From Pseudomonas brassicacearum (lineage in GTDB: Bacteria > Pseudomonadota > Gammaproteobacteria > Pseudomonadales > Pseudomonadaceae), in NCBI RefSeq assembly GCF_009601685.2, contig NZ_CP045701.2, positions 6,386,001 through 6,450,000 of the forward strand: a stretch of DNA of 64,000 nt. Reading direction: 5' to 3'. The notes under the pieces are model-generated. The model was not told the DNA's origin and made no database searches. It saw nothing but the letters and a program-made list of their open reading frames with translations. The stretch's first letter is position 1, and each line of letters opens with the position of its first letter. A program made the position numbers and the translations under genes. This document shows positions 18,772 through 29,800 of the stretch, in pieces.

Positions 18772-20499
18772 TCAAGACCGCTGAGCGCTCGATACGAGCA
18801 ATTCCTTCAATATCGCCGCCGGGTCGGCTCGTTTTTGCTGACGATAAGCCCCGACGTGACGAACGAATAACGTGGCGCGCGCCACCAGGCTCTTGCCCAG
18901 CACCGGCTTGCGCTCCAACTCTTCCTTGATGCGTTGAAACTGCGCCTGGATCACCGCATCGGTGTAGCGCGTGCCGGTCGCCAGGTTGTCGATGTAGATC
19001 GCCACCGCGCCATCCAGCGCACTGCGGCCGTTGTCGATGGCCGTGCCGAACAGCGTGGCGCTGGCCTCGTCCTTGGCGTCCAGGGCGGCTTGCCGACTGT
19101 TCTGCAGATTGGTCAGGCGAATGTTGTAGTTGTTGATGGTCTCGGCCACCAGGGCCGCGGACTGGATCAGGTTGCCCGCAGCTTCCTCGCGCTGCTGGGC
19201 GATGAGCGAGACGTTGCGCTTGAGCTCTTCGTTGACCAGCCCCAGCTCGGCTTGCAGGCGTGGGTCGATGCTGGCGGCGATGATGCTGTCCAGGCGCTTG
19301 GTCGGGTCTTCGGCATCGTCGATAGCATCGGTCAGCGACGCGAGCCGACCTTCTTTCTGCCATTGGGCAAACAATTCCTTGTAGCGCGAACGCGGCGCCA
19401 ACAACGCACCGACGGCCACGCGAAAACCGGTGGTTTCGTTGCTTTGCTCAGTGCCATCGGCGGCGAACAGCGGGTATTCGCGGCGCATGCCGGTGAACAA
19501 TGTGCCCTCGCCTTCCAGGTAGTTGCCGCCCTTGACCACGAAGCCGCCGTAGGCGCCCTGGCGGCGACCGGCGTGCACCAATTGGAAGGATTCCTGGACC
19601 ATTTCGGCGGCGTTGCCCACCACATCGAACAGGCCGATGGGGTTCGGCCGCTTGGTGCCGATAGGCATCAGCCGTGCCGCCTGACCAGTGCCCCCAGCGA
19701 CCTGGTTGAACACCGCCCAATCGGCCAGCGGCCCGTCGCTTTCACTGCCTTCCAGGCGGCGCGGAAACAGGCGCCCTTCCAAGTCCTGACGGCTCACGGC
19801 TTGCCCGCCACGGGCGGCGAATTCCCACTCCACTTCCGTCGGCAAGCGCACGAAACCCAGCCCGCCGTCTTCGGCGGAACTGCCGCGACCACTCACCGGC
19901 AGCAGGTCCTTGTGGTATTTCATCAGCCAGGCGCTGTACACCGCCGAAAAGCGCTCGGCCTCGAACTTCGACAGTTTCACCTTGGGCAAACGCCCGGCCA
20001 CGCCCTGAGGCAAATCGGCTTGCAAGGTTTCGCAGGCCGGTGCCGGCTCACCGCTGGCCAGCGATTGCGCCTGTGCCATGACCTGGGCGTATTGCCGGGC
20101 CGTGACCTCGTACTTGCCGATGAAATACAGCATCGGCTTGAGCGGCGTCTTGGCGTCGGTCTTGGGCATCAACGGCGTGATGGTCTTGTTCCACGCCTTG
20201 GGCAGGTCCTTGAGGGTGAACTGGCCGTTGATGAAGTCGCGCCGGTAGCCGGAAATGAACGACTGTTGATAGCCCGCCTCGCCTTCGCTGAACGGGTAAC
20301 CGAGGCTGATCTCGCGGTCGTCCAGGGTGCCCTGGGCGAGGATGTAGACGTAGCGGAACACCATCTGGCCTTCGCACGGCAGCGGCAGGCTGACGTCGTC
20401 GGGCAACGGCTTGGGGTTGTCCAGCTTGTCCGTGCTTTCATCTGCCCAAACCATGCTGGCCAGGCTCAGCGCCACGGCGGCGCCCAATAGCTTATACAT
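18772..20499 (-). CDS. tagR: TagR, periplasmic SUMF1-like activator of PpkA
   Basis: The protein has 575 residues with signal peptide MYKLLGAAVALSLASMVWA. The central formylglycine-generating-enzyme-like (SUMF1) domain is marked by YFIGKYEVTARQYAQVM, RLPTEVEWEFAARGG, PIGLFDVVGNAAEMVQ and ETTGFRVAVG. A long helical C-terminal part covers about residues 350-575. TagR senses contact or damage in the periplasm and promotes PpkA activity. The ATG at 20497-20499 gives a proper signal peptide. It overlaps the end of tagS by 8 bp. Confidence 0.88.
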   Translation of the reverse strand: MYKLLGAAVALSLASMVWADESTDKLDNPKPLPDDVSLPLPCEGQMVFRYVYILAQGTLDDREISLGYPFSEGEAGYQQSFISGYRRDFINGQFTLKDLPKAWNKTITPLMPKTDAKTPLKPMLYFIGKYEVTARQYAQVMAQAQSLASGEPAPACETLQADLPQGVAGRLPKVKLSKFEAERFSAVYSAWLMKYHKDLLPVSGRGSSAEDGGLGFVRLPTEVEWEFAARGGQAVSRQDLEGRLFPRRLEGSESDGPLADWAVFNQVAGGTGQAARLMPIGTKRPNPIGLFDVVGNAAEMVQESFQLVHAGRRQGAYGGFVVKGGNYLEGEGTLFTGMRREYPLFAADGTEQSNETTGFRVAVGALLAPRSRYKELFAQWQKEGRLASLTDAIDDAEDPTKRLDSIIAASIDPRLQAELGLVNEELKRNVSLIAQQREEAAGNLIQSAALVAETINNYNIRLTNLQNSRQAALDAKDEASATLFGTAIDNGRSALDGAVAIYIDNLATGTRYTDAVIQAQFQRIKEELERKPVLGKSLVARATLFVRHVGAYRQQKRADPAAILKELLVSSAQRS

Positions 20500-21688
20500 C
20501 GCGAATTCCTTCACACGCCTGGATGCGCGCCACCCGCCAGCCACCACAAGCCGCTGCCACGGCGCTGACGCCGAGCACGGCCACCAGGGCCAACGCGTAA
20601 TGACGCACCAGCAGATGACTGGCGTATTCGCCGGGCATCTGCGCAAATAAATAATTCAGGCCTGACTGCGCCAGGCCATACAGACCGGCACTCAACAGGG
20701 CCGCAAAGGTGGCGCTGTAGAGCGCCTGCAACACCACGAACAGCAACAGCGCCGCGGTGGAAACCCCCAGCAGGCGCAACACCGACAGCTCACGACGCTT
20801 ACGCTCGACCGCCGCCAGGGCGCCGGCAAAAATCGCCGCGAACGCGCCGGCCAAGGCCAACCCGGCGATGATCCAGAACACGATCGACAGATTGCGGCTC
20901 AGCGATTGCACTTGGGCGATAGTCTGGGCCTGGGTCGACACCAGCAGGTTTTGCCCGGCGAAATACTGCCGCAGCGGCTCGACATCGCCGAGGCTGCGGG
21001 CATACAAACGAAACGCCGGGTAGACCCGTTGCCCGGCCAGCCCAATCGCCTCGCCCGGCCAGCCGAACGCGGGCACGGCACGGCCGTCGCGGTAATCCTC
21101 AGCCGCCTCCAGCAACGCCAGCGGCGCAAACAAGCCGTCGCGGGCGAAGGCTTCCAAGGGCAGCACGTGCAGCACCTGCACACGGGTGCGCTGCGCCTCG
21201 CTGCGACCGGCCACCTGCCGGCCGAAACTGGCCTGCAACCAATCGCCGGCCTTGGCGCCGAGCTTTTCAGCGGCGGTCTGGCTGAGCACCACTTGATCCA
21301 AGCCTTGCGGCACCGGCAAGTGATCGAACAAGGGATCGTTGGCCGCGGTGGGAATCATCTCGACCGTGACGGCCGAAGCATCGCTGCTCAAATCGGCGGT
21401 TGCCGCGATTTGCCGAGTGCGCGGCAAGGCAAAGGCCACATCGCTGCGCTGGCTCAATTGTTCGACGAATTCGGCACTGAAGCGGCCGCCGCCCAAGGGG
21501 ATGATCTCCCGGGTCGCCGGGTCGTTCTGCAAGCGCTCGGTCAGGCTGCTGACCAGGCCGAACTTCAGGCCGAACAGCACCAGCAATGGCGCCACCACGG
21601 CCACCAAAGCCAACACCGAGCAGGCCGACAGCCAGGCATCGTTGCGGTAATCCTGCCAGGCCAGGGAAGCCACCAGCGCACTACGCAT
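20492..21688 (-). CDS. tagS: TagS, FtsX-like ABC permease of the T6SS switch
   Basis: The protein has 398 residues: an N-terminal membrane span (WLSACSVLALVAVVAPLLVLFG), a large periplasmic domain, and three C-terminal spans (FWIIAGLALAGAFAAIFAGA, LLLFVVLQALYSATFAALLSA, ALALVAVLGVSAVAAACGGW). This is the LolE/FtsX layout. With TagT it forms an inner-membrane ABC complex of the PpkA-activating pathway. Its start overlaps the tagT stop by 1 bp (TGATG), so the pair is translationally coupled. Confidence 0.86.
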   Translation of the reverse strand: MRSALVASLAWQDYRNDAWLSACSVLALVAVVAPLLVLFGLKFGLVSSLTERLQNDPATREIIPLGGGRFSAEFVEQLSQRSDVAFALPRTRQIAATADLSSDASAVTVEMIPTAANDPLFDHLPVPQGLDQVVLSQTAAEKLGAKAGDWLQASFGRQVAGRSEAQRTRVQVLHVLPLEAFARDGLFAPLALLEAAEDYRDGRAVPAFGWPGEAIGLAGQRVYPAFRLYARSLGDVEPLRQYFAGQNLLVSTQAQTIAQVQSLSRNLSIVFWIIAGLALAGAFAAIFAGALAAVERKRRELSVLRLLGVSTAALLLFVVLQALYSATFAALLSAGLYGLAQSGLNYLFAQMPGEYASHLLVRHYALALVAVLGVSAVAAACGGWRVARIQACEGIRDV

Positions 21689-22407
21689 CAGCAGGCCTCC
21701 CCGAGGGTGGCGGTGACACCGCCGTCGACGTCGCGACGGCAACTGATGCGCCGCACCTGCAAACCACTGGCGCGGGCCAGCGCCTCATCGTGGGTCGCGA
21801 CCACACAGCACACGCCGTGCTCGCGCGCCTGGGTCACCAGCAACTGCATGACGCGCTCGGCGTTGAGCGGGTCGAGGGCGGCGGTCGGTTCATCGGCCAG
21901 CAGCAGGCGCGGCCCATGGGCCAACGCCCGGGCACAGCTGACTCGCTGGCGTTGGCCGACGGATAAGTCCGCCGGCTTCTTGTCCAGTTGGTCGGCAATA
22001 TCCAATTGCCCAACCAGGCGCGTCACGCTGCCGTCATCCTTCAAACCCAACAGTTTGCGCGACAACTCGATGTTGCCGCGCACATCCAAAAAGCCCAACA
22101 GGCCACCGGTTTGCAGAACATAACCCAGGTATCGACTGCGCAGCTCGGCCAAGGCCTCCTGTTGCGACCCACGCCACAATTTGGCGATGTCCAGCGGCGT
22201 GTTGGCCGGCGTGAAGTCGAATTGCCCGGCCTGATCCGGCGCCAATACCAGCGCCAACAAGTCCAGCAAGGTGCTCTTGCCGCAGCCGCTGGGGCCGACC
22301 ACCGCCAGTTGTTCGCCGCCGCGCAAATGCAGCCGCGGAATCACCAGGCTGTAGCGCTGGCTGGCGGTGCCCCGGCTTTTGTGCACGGCGTTCAGGGTCA
22401 ACATCAC
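21688..22407 (-). CDS. tagT: TagT, ABC transporter ATPase of the T6SS switch
   Basis: This 239-residue LolD-type ATPase has Walker A GPSGCGKST, signature LSVGQRQRVSCARAL, Walker B LLLADEPTAALD and the switch His in VVATHDEAL. It pairs with TagS. In P. aeruginosa, TagST ATPase activity is required for PpkA to phosphorylate Fha1. It overlaps ppkA by 4 bp. Confidence 0.9.
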   Translation of the reverse strand: MMLTLNAVHKSRGTASQRYSLVIPRLHLRGGEQLAVVGPSGCGKSTLLDLLALVLAPDQAGQFDFTPANTPLDIAKLWRGSQQEALAELRSRYLGYVLQTGGLLGFLDVRGNIELSRKLLGLKDDGSVTRLVGQLDIADQLDKKPADLSVGQRQRVSCARALAHGPRLLLADEPTAALDPLNAERVMQLLVTQAREHGVCCVVATHDEALARASGLQVRRISCRRDVDGGVTATLGEAC

Positions 22408-25400
22408 GGCAGCGTCGACAACGGAACGCGGTACAAGGCATCACCCGGCTCGGCGTCACCGAAACGCACCCAGTTGGCGAGGTCGTTGTGGAAGGTTTCG
22501 TAGAGGCGGATTTTCGAATCCAGCTCGTCGATGAAATCTTCCTGCTCGGCCACGCTCAACGACAGCCACAGATCCTGGGTCATGTTCAGCGACTTGCTGC
22601 GGTACGGCAGCCCTTCGAGGTACTCGCCGAGAATCCCGCCGTCGGCCAGGTTGCCGCCCTTGCGCAGGGCCGACGGGTCGCGGCTCATGTAGGCACTGGC
22701 GCTGGCGATTTCCTGGAAGAAGTCCTTGGGCGAACTCTGGGTCTTGCGGGCCGCGTCGACGATCAGCTTGAGCGATTGCTGCAAGTCGTTGAGTTGCAGC
22801 TTGGTCAGCATCACGCAGACCTGGAACGCCGGCAGTGCCGGGTTGGTCAGGTCGCGGTCGGCGGTCCAGGCGCTGACCAGTTGCGGCGCCTGGCTGGCGG
22901 ATTTACGCCCCAGGAAGTCCATGTGCATCGCATAGCCGATCGCTGCCGACTTGTCGGCCAGGCTCGGCGCGGCACTGAGCAGCGGCACACTTTGCGCCTT
23001 GTTGCTGCGCACCTGATGCACCAGGTCGGCGAACACCGAGCCGATCTCGTCGACGCGCTGGCCGAACTTGCGCACATCGGCACCCGGCACCGGAATGTAC
23101 AGGTCACCGATCTGCGGGTTGGCGTCGGCGGTCAGGATGCGGTACTGGCTCTGGGCGCCGGCGTGGGTTTTCTTGCCGGCGTCGCTGAGCAGGTGCAAGG
23201 CGTAGATCTTGATCTGCTTGCCCAGCGCCGCCTGGCGCACTTCGGCTTCGTTCATTTGCGTGGCGGCAAATGGATCGTTCTTGCGCAGGGCCCCGGCGTC
23301 GGTGACCAACAGGATCAAGCGCCCGCCGTAACCGGACCAGTCCATGCCTTCGACGGCTTCCATGACCCCGGCAAACGCATCCTCGTTGAACGAATGGCTC
23401 GACACCGTCGAGGCCTTGACCTGCCGCGCCAGCGCCATGAAACGTTGTGGATCGCGGCCCTGCTCCAGGGTGATCAAGGTCTTGGCGACGTATTCCAGCC
23501 CAGGGGTTTTCTTGATGCTGCTGCGGAAACCCACCATGCCGAAGCTGACGCTGTCCAACTCGCCGCGCTCGGCGATGCGGGTTTGCAGTTCGTGGACCAC
23601 GTCGCGCACCTGGTCGATGTAGGGCTGCATCGACACGGTGGTGTCCACCACCAGCACCACGGCGGTGCGGAAAGCGTCGGCGTTGGCGGTGGTGATCGGC
23701 GTATTGGTCGTCGCCCTGGGTGTGTTGCCCGGGTCGATGGACGCCACGTTCAGCAACTGCACCGGTTGACCGTTCTCATCGAGGCTCTCGCGGGAATCGA
23801 AGATCGGCAACAGGTAGAACTGATTTTGCGGCACGGCGCTGGCGGCCGGCTCCAGGGCCAGCACTTGCTGGTCTTCGTGGGGGTTCTGCTGGGCCTTGAG
23901 CAGCACGTTCCTGGCCGCCGAAGGGTTAGCCAAGAGCTTTTCCACTTCACCGGGCTGACGCAGGAACATCACCGGCGCCCGGCCGGAACGTTCGGTGAAC
24001 TTGAGCACCAGGCTTTGCTTCCAGTCGCTGACCTGGGCGGCGGGCAACCAGCCGTCGCTGCGCCCGTCAGTGGCGGCGCCGACCCGCACCCACGAACTGC
24101 CGTCGACGTCCTTGCGCTGATACACATACAACACGGAGAACGCCGGCAGCGCCTTGCCCGGGGCTGCGCCCGGCGCCTCGGCGAGCTTCGCCCCCGGTTT
24201 GCTGAGCACGCGCTGGAACAGGGTTTTCTTGCCGGCCATCAACAGCGGACGCTGGCCGCCATCGGCCTCGGTCGCCACGGGTGGCTGGGCAGCCGGTGGT
24301 TTGACCGCCGGCACTTCGGGGGCCTTGGGCGGCGACACTTCAGGGGGCTTGACCGAGGTGGTCGTGGCCACTGGCGTCTTCACGTCTTTGCCGTCATCAC
24401 CGGACAACCACCAATAACCCGCGCCACCCAACGCCAGTGCCACGGCGACCGCAACGGCAGCCAGGGCGAACACCGGCCCCTTGCGTTGCTCCGACACAGA
24501 GGATTGAACCGGCGGTTTTATCGGCGGCGCAACGGGCTTGGGCTGCGATTGTGGCGGCGGTGGTGAATAAGCCGGGCCGCTGGGAATGTCGATGGACATG
24601 GGGGTCAAACCCGCCAGGTCATCCACCGGTTTCGGCGTCTGCGGCAGTTGCAGCGACAACGGCCGAATCAGCGTCGCTTCTGCCGATTCCTCTGGCAGGT
24701 TATCCAACGCCCGCAACAACGCCGCCGCATCCGGGAAACGCTCCGCCGGATCCTTGGCCAGCAGCTTGCGCAACACGTCCTGGTAACGGCCGTGGTGCAC
24801 CGGCAATTCCGGCAACGGTTCGGTCAGGTGCGCCAGGGCCGTGGACAATGCGTCGTTGCCGGTATACGGCAGTTTGCCAACGAGGATTTCGTAGAGCACC
24901 ACGCCCAGGGCGTACAGGTCGGCGCGGCCGTCGATGTCTTGGCCTCGGGCCTGCTCCGGGCTCATGTAGCTGGGCGTGCCGACGGCAAAACCGGCCTGGG
25001 TGAACTGGGTGCGATCGTCCAGGGACTTGGCAATGCCGAAGTCCGAGAGCACCGCCGTGCCATCGGCGCGGAACAGGATGTTGGCCGGCTTGACGTCACG
25101 GTGGACCAGGCCCAGCCCGTGGGCATAACCCAGGGCCGAGGCGATCTGGCGGATGTAGGTCAGGCCCTGCTCCGGCGTCAGGCCCGCGGCGATGCGCTCC
25201 TTGAGCGTGCCGTTGGGCAGGTATTCCATCGCCATGTAATACAGCTCACCGACGTTGCCGATGTCATGGATGGTGACGGTGTGGGGGTGCGACAGGCGCG
25301 CCAGGGTCTTGCCCTCGCGCAAAAAACGCTCGCAGAACGTCGGGTCGGCGGCCAGCGCGGCAGCCATGACTTTCAACGCCACCTTGCGTTCCAGCGAGCG

Positions 25401-25493
25401 CTGGGTCGCCAGGTACACGCTGGCCATCGCGCCTTCGCCGATCGCCCCTTCGATGTCGTAGCCGGGGATGACAATGTTCAGGGTCAAGCTCAT
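22404..25493 (-). CDS. ppkA: PpkA, transmembrane Ser/Thr protein kinase with a vWA domain
   Basis: The protein has 1029 residues. The N-terminal Hanks-type kinase (about 12-265) has Lys41, HRD at 131-133 and DFG at 151-153, with GTPSYMSPE in the activation segment. A Pro-rich linker, a single membrane span at about 341-362 and another Pro-rich segment follow. An SH3-like region lies near 415-490. A periplasmic von Willebrand A domain begins near 611 with the MIDAS motif DTTVS at 617-621. PpkA autophosphorylates and then phosphorylates Fha to start T6SS assembly. It overlaps both neighbours by 4 bp. Confidence 0.94.
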   Translation of the reverse strand: MSLTLNIVIPGYDIEGAIGEGAMASVYLATQRSLERKVALKVMAAALAADPTFCERFLREGKTLARLSHPHTVTIHDIGNVGELYYMAMEYLPNGTLKERIAAGLTPEQGLTYIRQIASALGYAHGLGLVHRDVKPANILFRADGTAVLSDFGIAKSLDDRTQFTQAGFAVGTPSYMSPEQARGQDIDGRADLYALGVVLYEILVGKLPYTGNDALSTALAHLTEPLPELPVHHGRYQDVLRKLLAKDPAERFPDAAALLRALDNLPEESAEATLIRPLSLQLPQTPKPVDDLAGLTPMSIDIPSGPAYSPPPPQSQPKPVAPPIKPPVQSSVSEQRKGPVFALAAVAVAVALALGGAGYWWLSGDDGKDVKTPVATTTSVKPPEVSPPKAPEVPAVKPPAAQPPVATEADGGQRPLLMAGKKTLFQRVLSKPGAKLAEAPGAAPGKALPAFSVLYVYQRKDVDGSSWVRVGAATDGRSDGWLPAAQVSDWKQSLVLKFTERSGRAPVMFLRQPGEVEKLLANPSAARNVLLKAQQNPHEDQQVLALEPAASAVPQNQFYLLPIFDSRESLDENGQPVQLLNVASIDPGNTPRATTNTPITTANADAFRTAVVLVVDTTVSMQPYIDQVRDVVHELQTRIAERGELDSVSFGMVGFRSSIKKTPGLEYVAKTLITLEQGRDPQRFMALARQVKASTVSSHSFNEDAFAGVMEAVEGMDWSGYGGRLILLVTDAGALRKNDPFAATQMNEAEVRQAALGKQIKIYALHLLSDAGKKTHAGAQSQYRILTADANPQIGDLYIPVPGADVRKFGQRVDEIGSVFADLVHQVRSNKAQSVPLLSAAPSLADKSAAIGYAMHMDFLGRKSASQAPQLVSAWTADRDLTNPALPAFQVCVMLTKLQLNDLQQSLKLIVDAARKTQSSPKDFFQEIASASAYMSRDPSALRKGGNLADGGILGEYLEGLPYRSKSLNMTQDLWLSLSVAEQEDFIDELDSKIRLYETFHNDLANWVRFGDAEPGDALYRVPLSTLP

Positions 25494-26221
25494 GACGGCA
25501 CCTTCACAACCACCACGGTGATGTTGTCCGGGGCGCCGCGCATCAGGCCCAGGGACACCAGGCTGCTGGCGATTTCGCCGGGCTCGTCGTGGCTCAATAC
25601 TTCACGGATTTCATCGTCCTCGACGGTCTTGGTCAGCCCGTCGCTGCACAACAGGTAACTGTCGCCGGGCACCAGCAACAGCTCGGTCAGCGCCAGGTTC
25701 AATTGCGCCTCGACGCCAATGGCCCGGGTGACAATGTTGGCCCGCGGATGCACCCGCGCCTCGGCTTCGCTGAGCAGGCCGCTGTCCTGCAAATCCTGGA
25801 CGTAGCTGTGGTCCCGGGAGATGCCTTCGAGCACGCCGTCGCGCAGGCGATACAAACGGCTGTCGCCGGCCCACAGGCACATGCCGCGCAGATCACGGGC
25901 GGCCAACACCACCACGGTGCTGCCCATCATGGTCACGCCACGGTTGGCGGTTTCTTCACGCACGGCGGCGTTGACCCGCAGCAGGTCGCTTTGCAGCGCC
26001 GCGACGTATTCGTCCAGCGAACGCCCGACGGCAATGCTGCGCAGGCTGTCGACGATCAGGCTGCTGACGTAGTCGCCCGCCGCGTGCCCGCCCATGCCGT
26101 CGGCCACGACCCACAGGCCTTTTTCCGGCAGGTCCAGGCAGGCGTCTTCGTTAACCTGGCGGACCATCCCGACATGGCTCTTGCTTGCAGACTTGATTGC
26201 TTTTCCGGCACTTGGACGCAT
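25490..26221 (-). CDS. pppA: PppA, PP2C-family Ser/Thr phosphatase
   Basis: This 243-residue PPM phosphatase has metal-binding and catalytic motifs VRQVNEDA (Asp26), VVADGMGGHAAG (Asp41), LWAGDSRLYRLRDG, SYLLCSDGLTK and GAPDNITVVVV. It removes the phosphate from Fha placed by PpkA and so switches the apparatus off. It starts next to the tagF stop and overlaps ppkA by 4 bp. Confidence 0.94.
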   Translation of the reverse strand: MRPSAGKAIKSASKSHVGMVRQVNEDACLDLPEKGLWVVADGMGGHAAGDYVSSLIVDSLRSIAVGRSLDEYVAALQSDLLRVNAAVREETANRGVTMMGSTVVVLAARDLRGMCLWAGDSRLYRLRDGVLEGISRDHSYVQDLQDSGLLSEAEARVHPRANIVTRAIGVEAQLNLALTELLLVPGDSYLLCSDGLTKTVEDDEIREVLSHDEPGEIASSLVSLGLMRGAPDNITVVVVKVPS

Positions 26222-26875
26222 CTACACAACACCTTCTTGGCCGAGCAAAAATTGCGCGAAATCAGCCGCCGCCGGCAGTCCCTGGCAGCGCATCAAACCC
26301 GGGGCAATGCGTTCCGATCCCTGGCCCCACCACAGGCTCGCGCCTTCGCAGGCCACCTCGGCGAGGGCGCTCATGCGCCGCTGCGGGTCGGTGGCATCGA
26401 AGCGATGCAGGCTGGCAAAGCGGCTGCTCGGCGAACGCGGCAGGTACATCGGGCTGCCCAGGGTTTCCAGCTGCCCGCTGAATGCCTCGAAACTGGCCTC
26501 TACACTCAACGTGCTCAGCAACAGGTTCTCGACCCGCTCAAACCACTCGTCCGCACCGCCCACCACGGACGCCGGGTCCGCGTCAGGCTCCAGCAGCATC
26601 GCGACAGTCAGCGGGAAATAACGGCCGACCCGGTCGATGCTCGGCATCACCACCCCAACCGCAGCGTCCGGGCCACACACACCCGGTGCGACCATGAAGC
26701 GCCACAACGGGCTGACCAGATAAGCATCCAGCCAGCGTTCACCGAGGCTGGTCTGGCTGGCGAGCAAACCCGCCGCCAGCCACGAATCCCACGGGCCGAT
26801 AAAACTCTGGGGCAAGCTTCGGCTGACGAAGTCTCCGCGGCTGGCCAACTTTCCATAGAAGCCCGGCGTACTCAT
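26222..26875 (-). CDS. tagF: TagF, posttranslational repressor of the T6SS
   Basis: The 217-residue protein begins MSTPGFYGKLASRGDFVSRSLP, the TagF/DUF2094 N-terminal motif. It then shows FIGPWDSWL, GVVMPSIDRVGRYFPLTV and SLWWGQGS. In P. aeruginosa, TagF holds the system off independently of phosphorylation, through Fha1. It is encoded between tssM and pppA, as in HSI-I. The start overlaps the tssM stop by 4 bp. Confidence 0.93.
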   Translation of the reverse strand: MSTPGFYGKLASRGDFVSRSLPQSFIGPWDSWLAAGLLASQTSLGERWLDAYLVSPLWRFMVAPGVCGPDAAVGVVMPSIDRVGRYFPLTVAMLLEPDADPASVVGGADEWFERVENLLLSTLSVEASFEAFSGQLETLGSPMYLPRSPSSRFASLHRFDATDPQRRMSALAEVACEGASLWWGQGSERIAPGLMRCQGLPAAADFAQFLLGQEGVV

Positions 26876-29800
26876 AGCCGCTCCGGCAGGCTGAAGCCGC
26901 TGAGCACCCGGCTCTTGAACGGGTTGAAGGCGCTATTGGCCCGCAACTCATAAGAGGCGCTGGCACCATCGACCCGCAGCCGCAGGCTGAAGCGGTCCGG
27001 CGAGTTGCCGGCGGTCAGGTCCGATTGCTCCAGCAGCCGGAACCAGGCCCATGGCCCGTCCAGGGTGATGCCGGAGCGACCGCTGGCGGACGGCGGCATG
27101 ATCGAGATCCGCACCACACCGATGCTGCCCGGGTTCGGCCACTGCATGGCGGTCGGGCGGCTCGGGCCGTGGTCGTAGCTCAGTTGCTGGCCGTCGAGGT
27201 CGAGCAGGAACTGGGTGATCGTCGAGTCCATCGCCACTGGCTTGAGCTCGAAGCGCACCATCGGCTGCGTGCCGCCGGAACGGAAGAACGCATCGCGGAT
27301 GGTCGCCGCACGCTGGAAGGTCTGCAGCACGCCAGGGGCGATGCCGAGCTTCTGCGCCGCGCCCGGCTGCCAGCGCCAGGTCGGGGTCGAGGTGTCGACG
27401 TAGGGTTGCAAGTACTTGCGAAAGTAGTTGTCCATCACCCCGCCGACGCCGAAGAACTGGCCGAAATCATCCAGGGTCGCGTCCCGCGCACTGCCTGGTG
27501 ACATCGGATAGCGCCCGGCCAGGGACTGGCGATAGATGTTCACCACTTCGCTGGTCCAGGCGGCGTTCAGTTGGTTGCGCACCCCGCCCATCATGCTGTT
27601 GGTGGTGGAGTTGACCACCGACTTGACCAGGCCCTGCACCAGCGGCGGCTGGCGTTCGGCGTTGAGGCTGACGCGCGTCGCGGCAGCCGTGGCCTGGTTC
27701 TTGGCTTCGCCGAGCAAGGCGTCGCCGCTGGCACCGACCATGGCGCTGACCTGCACGTACAAGGCGTTCATGTCCGCCAGCAAGCCGTCGATGGGGGCCG
27801 GTTCGCCTTCGCTTTTGCTGACGATGCTGTTGAGCTCGGCGAAGTGCGCGGTGATCGGGTCATCGCTCGCCGCCGGTGCGTTTGACGTCGGCTGTTCCTG
27901 GCCGAGCAAGCTGCCCAGGCGTTCCTTGAGTTTGTCCACGCCGCCGTCCACTGGCGCACCTTGGGCCGCCAGCAGGCGTTCATCCTGTTGCAGGTCGGTT
28001 TCCTTCGCCACCGCCACCAGCAGCTTTTTCAACGGTGAGGTCGGCCCGGAAATCACCCGCAGCACATCGGCGGCCTGGGCCACGCTGGTGATCGGCACGA
28101 AGTCGATGTCGGCCAGCAAGGCGTCCCATTGGCGCAGGTAATCCTGGAAGTACAGCCGCCGCACATCGGCGGCCAGGCTGGCGACGTTCTGCTGATCGCC
28201 CTCTTCGTGGCCCAGCACCCATTGCTCTTCGGCCAGGGTGCCGGTCTGGCTCAGGCTGGAGAGCAAGAAGCCCTGGCGGTAGCCCTTGACGGTGAAGAAC
28301 CCGCTCAAAGGCTCGCCCAATGGCTTGCCGCTCTTGCGGCTGAACACCAGCGCCGCGTCACGTCCGGCGGCTTCGTTGATGCGAAAGTCCGGGATGCCTT
28401 CAGGCAGCTTCTGACGCTTGATCCGGTCATAGACTCGCTGGGCCACTGGCATTTGCTGCAACTGGCGGCGCAGGTCTTCGACCAGGCGCGGGTCCAGGCG
28501 CGCGACAGGTGGACGCCGCTCGAACAGCGCCTGCAAATGCGCGGTCAGGGCCTGGCGCTGCTCGGCCGGCAAATCGCGCGGCAGGCTGCGGTCCCAATCC
28601 AGGGCGATCCAGGCCTTGATGAAGTCGGCATCGTAATGCTCGGTGTCGGCGAGCATCAGGTAGGCTTTCAAACCTTCGTAGAGGAAATCCGAATTGCCGC
28701 CGCTGTGCAGTTGCTCTTCGATGCGCGTCAGCAGGCGTGGCGCGAACACCGCGATCAGCAGCTTGCGATAGACGCTGCCGGACTCGGCTTCGAGCATGTC
28801 GCCCTGGTACAGCCCGAGGCCTTCGGCCCAGTCGGGGGCGTCGCCGGCCAAGTGTTTCACGGCGTTGAGCAACGGCAACACCGCGAGGACGTCGCGTTGC
28901 GCCGGGCTGAGGTTCTGCACGGTTTGCCCCAATGGCGCGACCTTCTGGTCGACCTGGGCGATGTAGGCCTGGTTGGCGCGGTAGCTGACCCACCACAACG
29001 TGCTGACCACCAGCACCAGCACCACGGTGGAGGCCAGAACGCCGCGGGCGATCCACTTGCGCCGCCGCTCGACTTTCGGATCGACACCCACCAGCCCGCG
29101 CTCGGCAAAAGCCACGGCGGTGAAGAGTTTTTCGATGAAGTAGCTGCGCCCGGTGCCGGTCTGGCGCGCCAGGTGCTGACGGTCCAGGTTCATGCTCTGG
29201 GCCATGGAGCCGATCAGGCGATCGATCGGGCTGCCTTCCTGGGTGCCGCTGGTGAAATACACGCCGCGCAGTAACACGCGCTCTTCGAAGGCGTTGGGTT
29301 TGAACACGCCTTCGAGGAAGCTTTGCAGGCAATCTTTCAAGGCGCCGAACTGCTGTGGGAAGCCGTAGATCAGATCGCGCCGCGCCGGGTCGCGCTCTTG
29401 TTGCAGGCGTTCGACCAAGCGGTCGTTGAGGCGCTGCTCAAGGCCGGTGAATTCACTTTGCAGGTGCGCCAGTGGGCTGTCGCTGCTCTTACCATCGTCC
29501 AGGGCGAAAGTCATGCCCCAGACCTGGGCGCGCTCTTCCTTGCTCAGGGTATCGAAATACTCCATGAACCCGGGCACCAGGTCGAGCTTGGTCAGCATCA
29601 GGTAGATCGGGAAGCGCACGCCCAGTTGGGTGTACAGCTCCTGGATCCGCAAGCGAATCGCCGCGGCATGGGCAGCGCGCTCGGCGTCGCTGCCCAGCAG
29701 CAGGTCGGACAGGCTGATGGCGATGAACGCACCGTCAATCGGGCGCCGGGCCCGCTGTTTTTTCAACAGACCCAGGAAGCCCAGCCATGCAGCCTTGTCG

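Noticed and set aside
22488..24566. 692-codon plus-strand open frame across ppkA
   Set aside because: It is antisense to the kinase/vWA protein, with no ribosome site and no recognisable domain.
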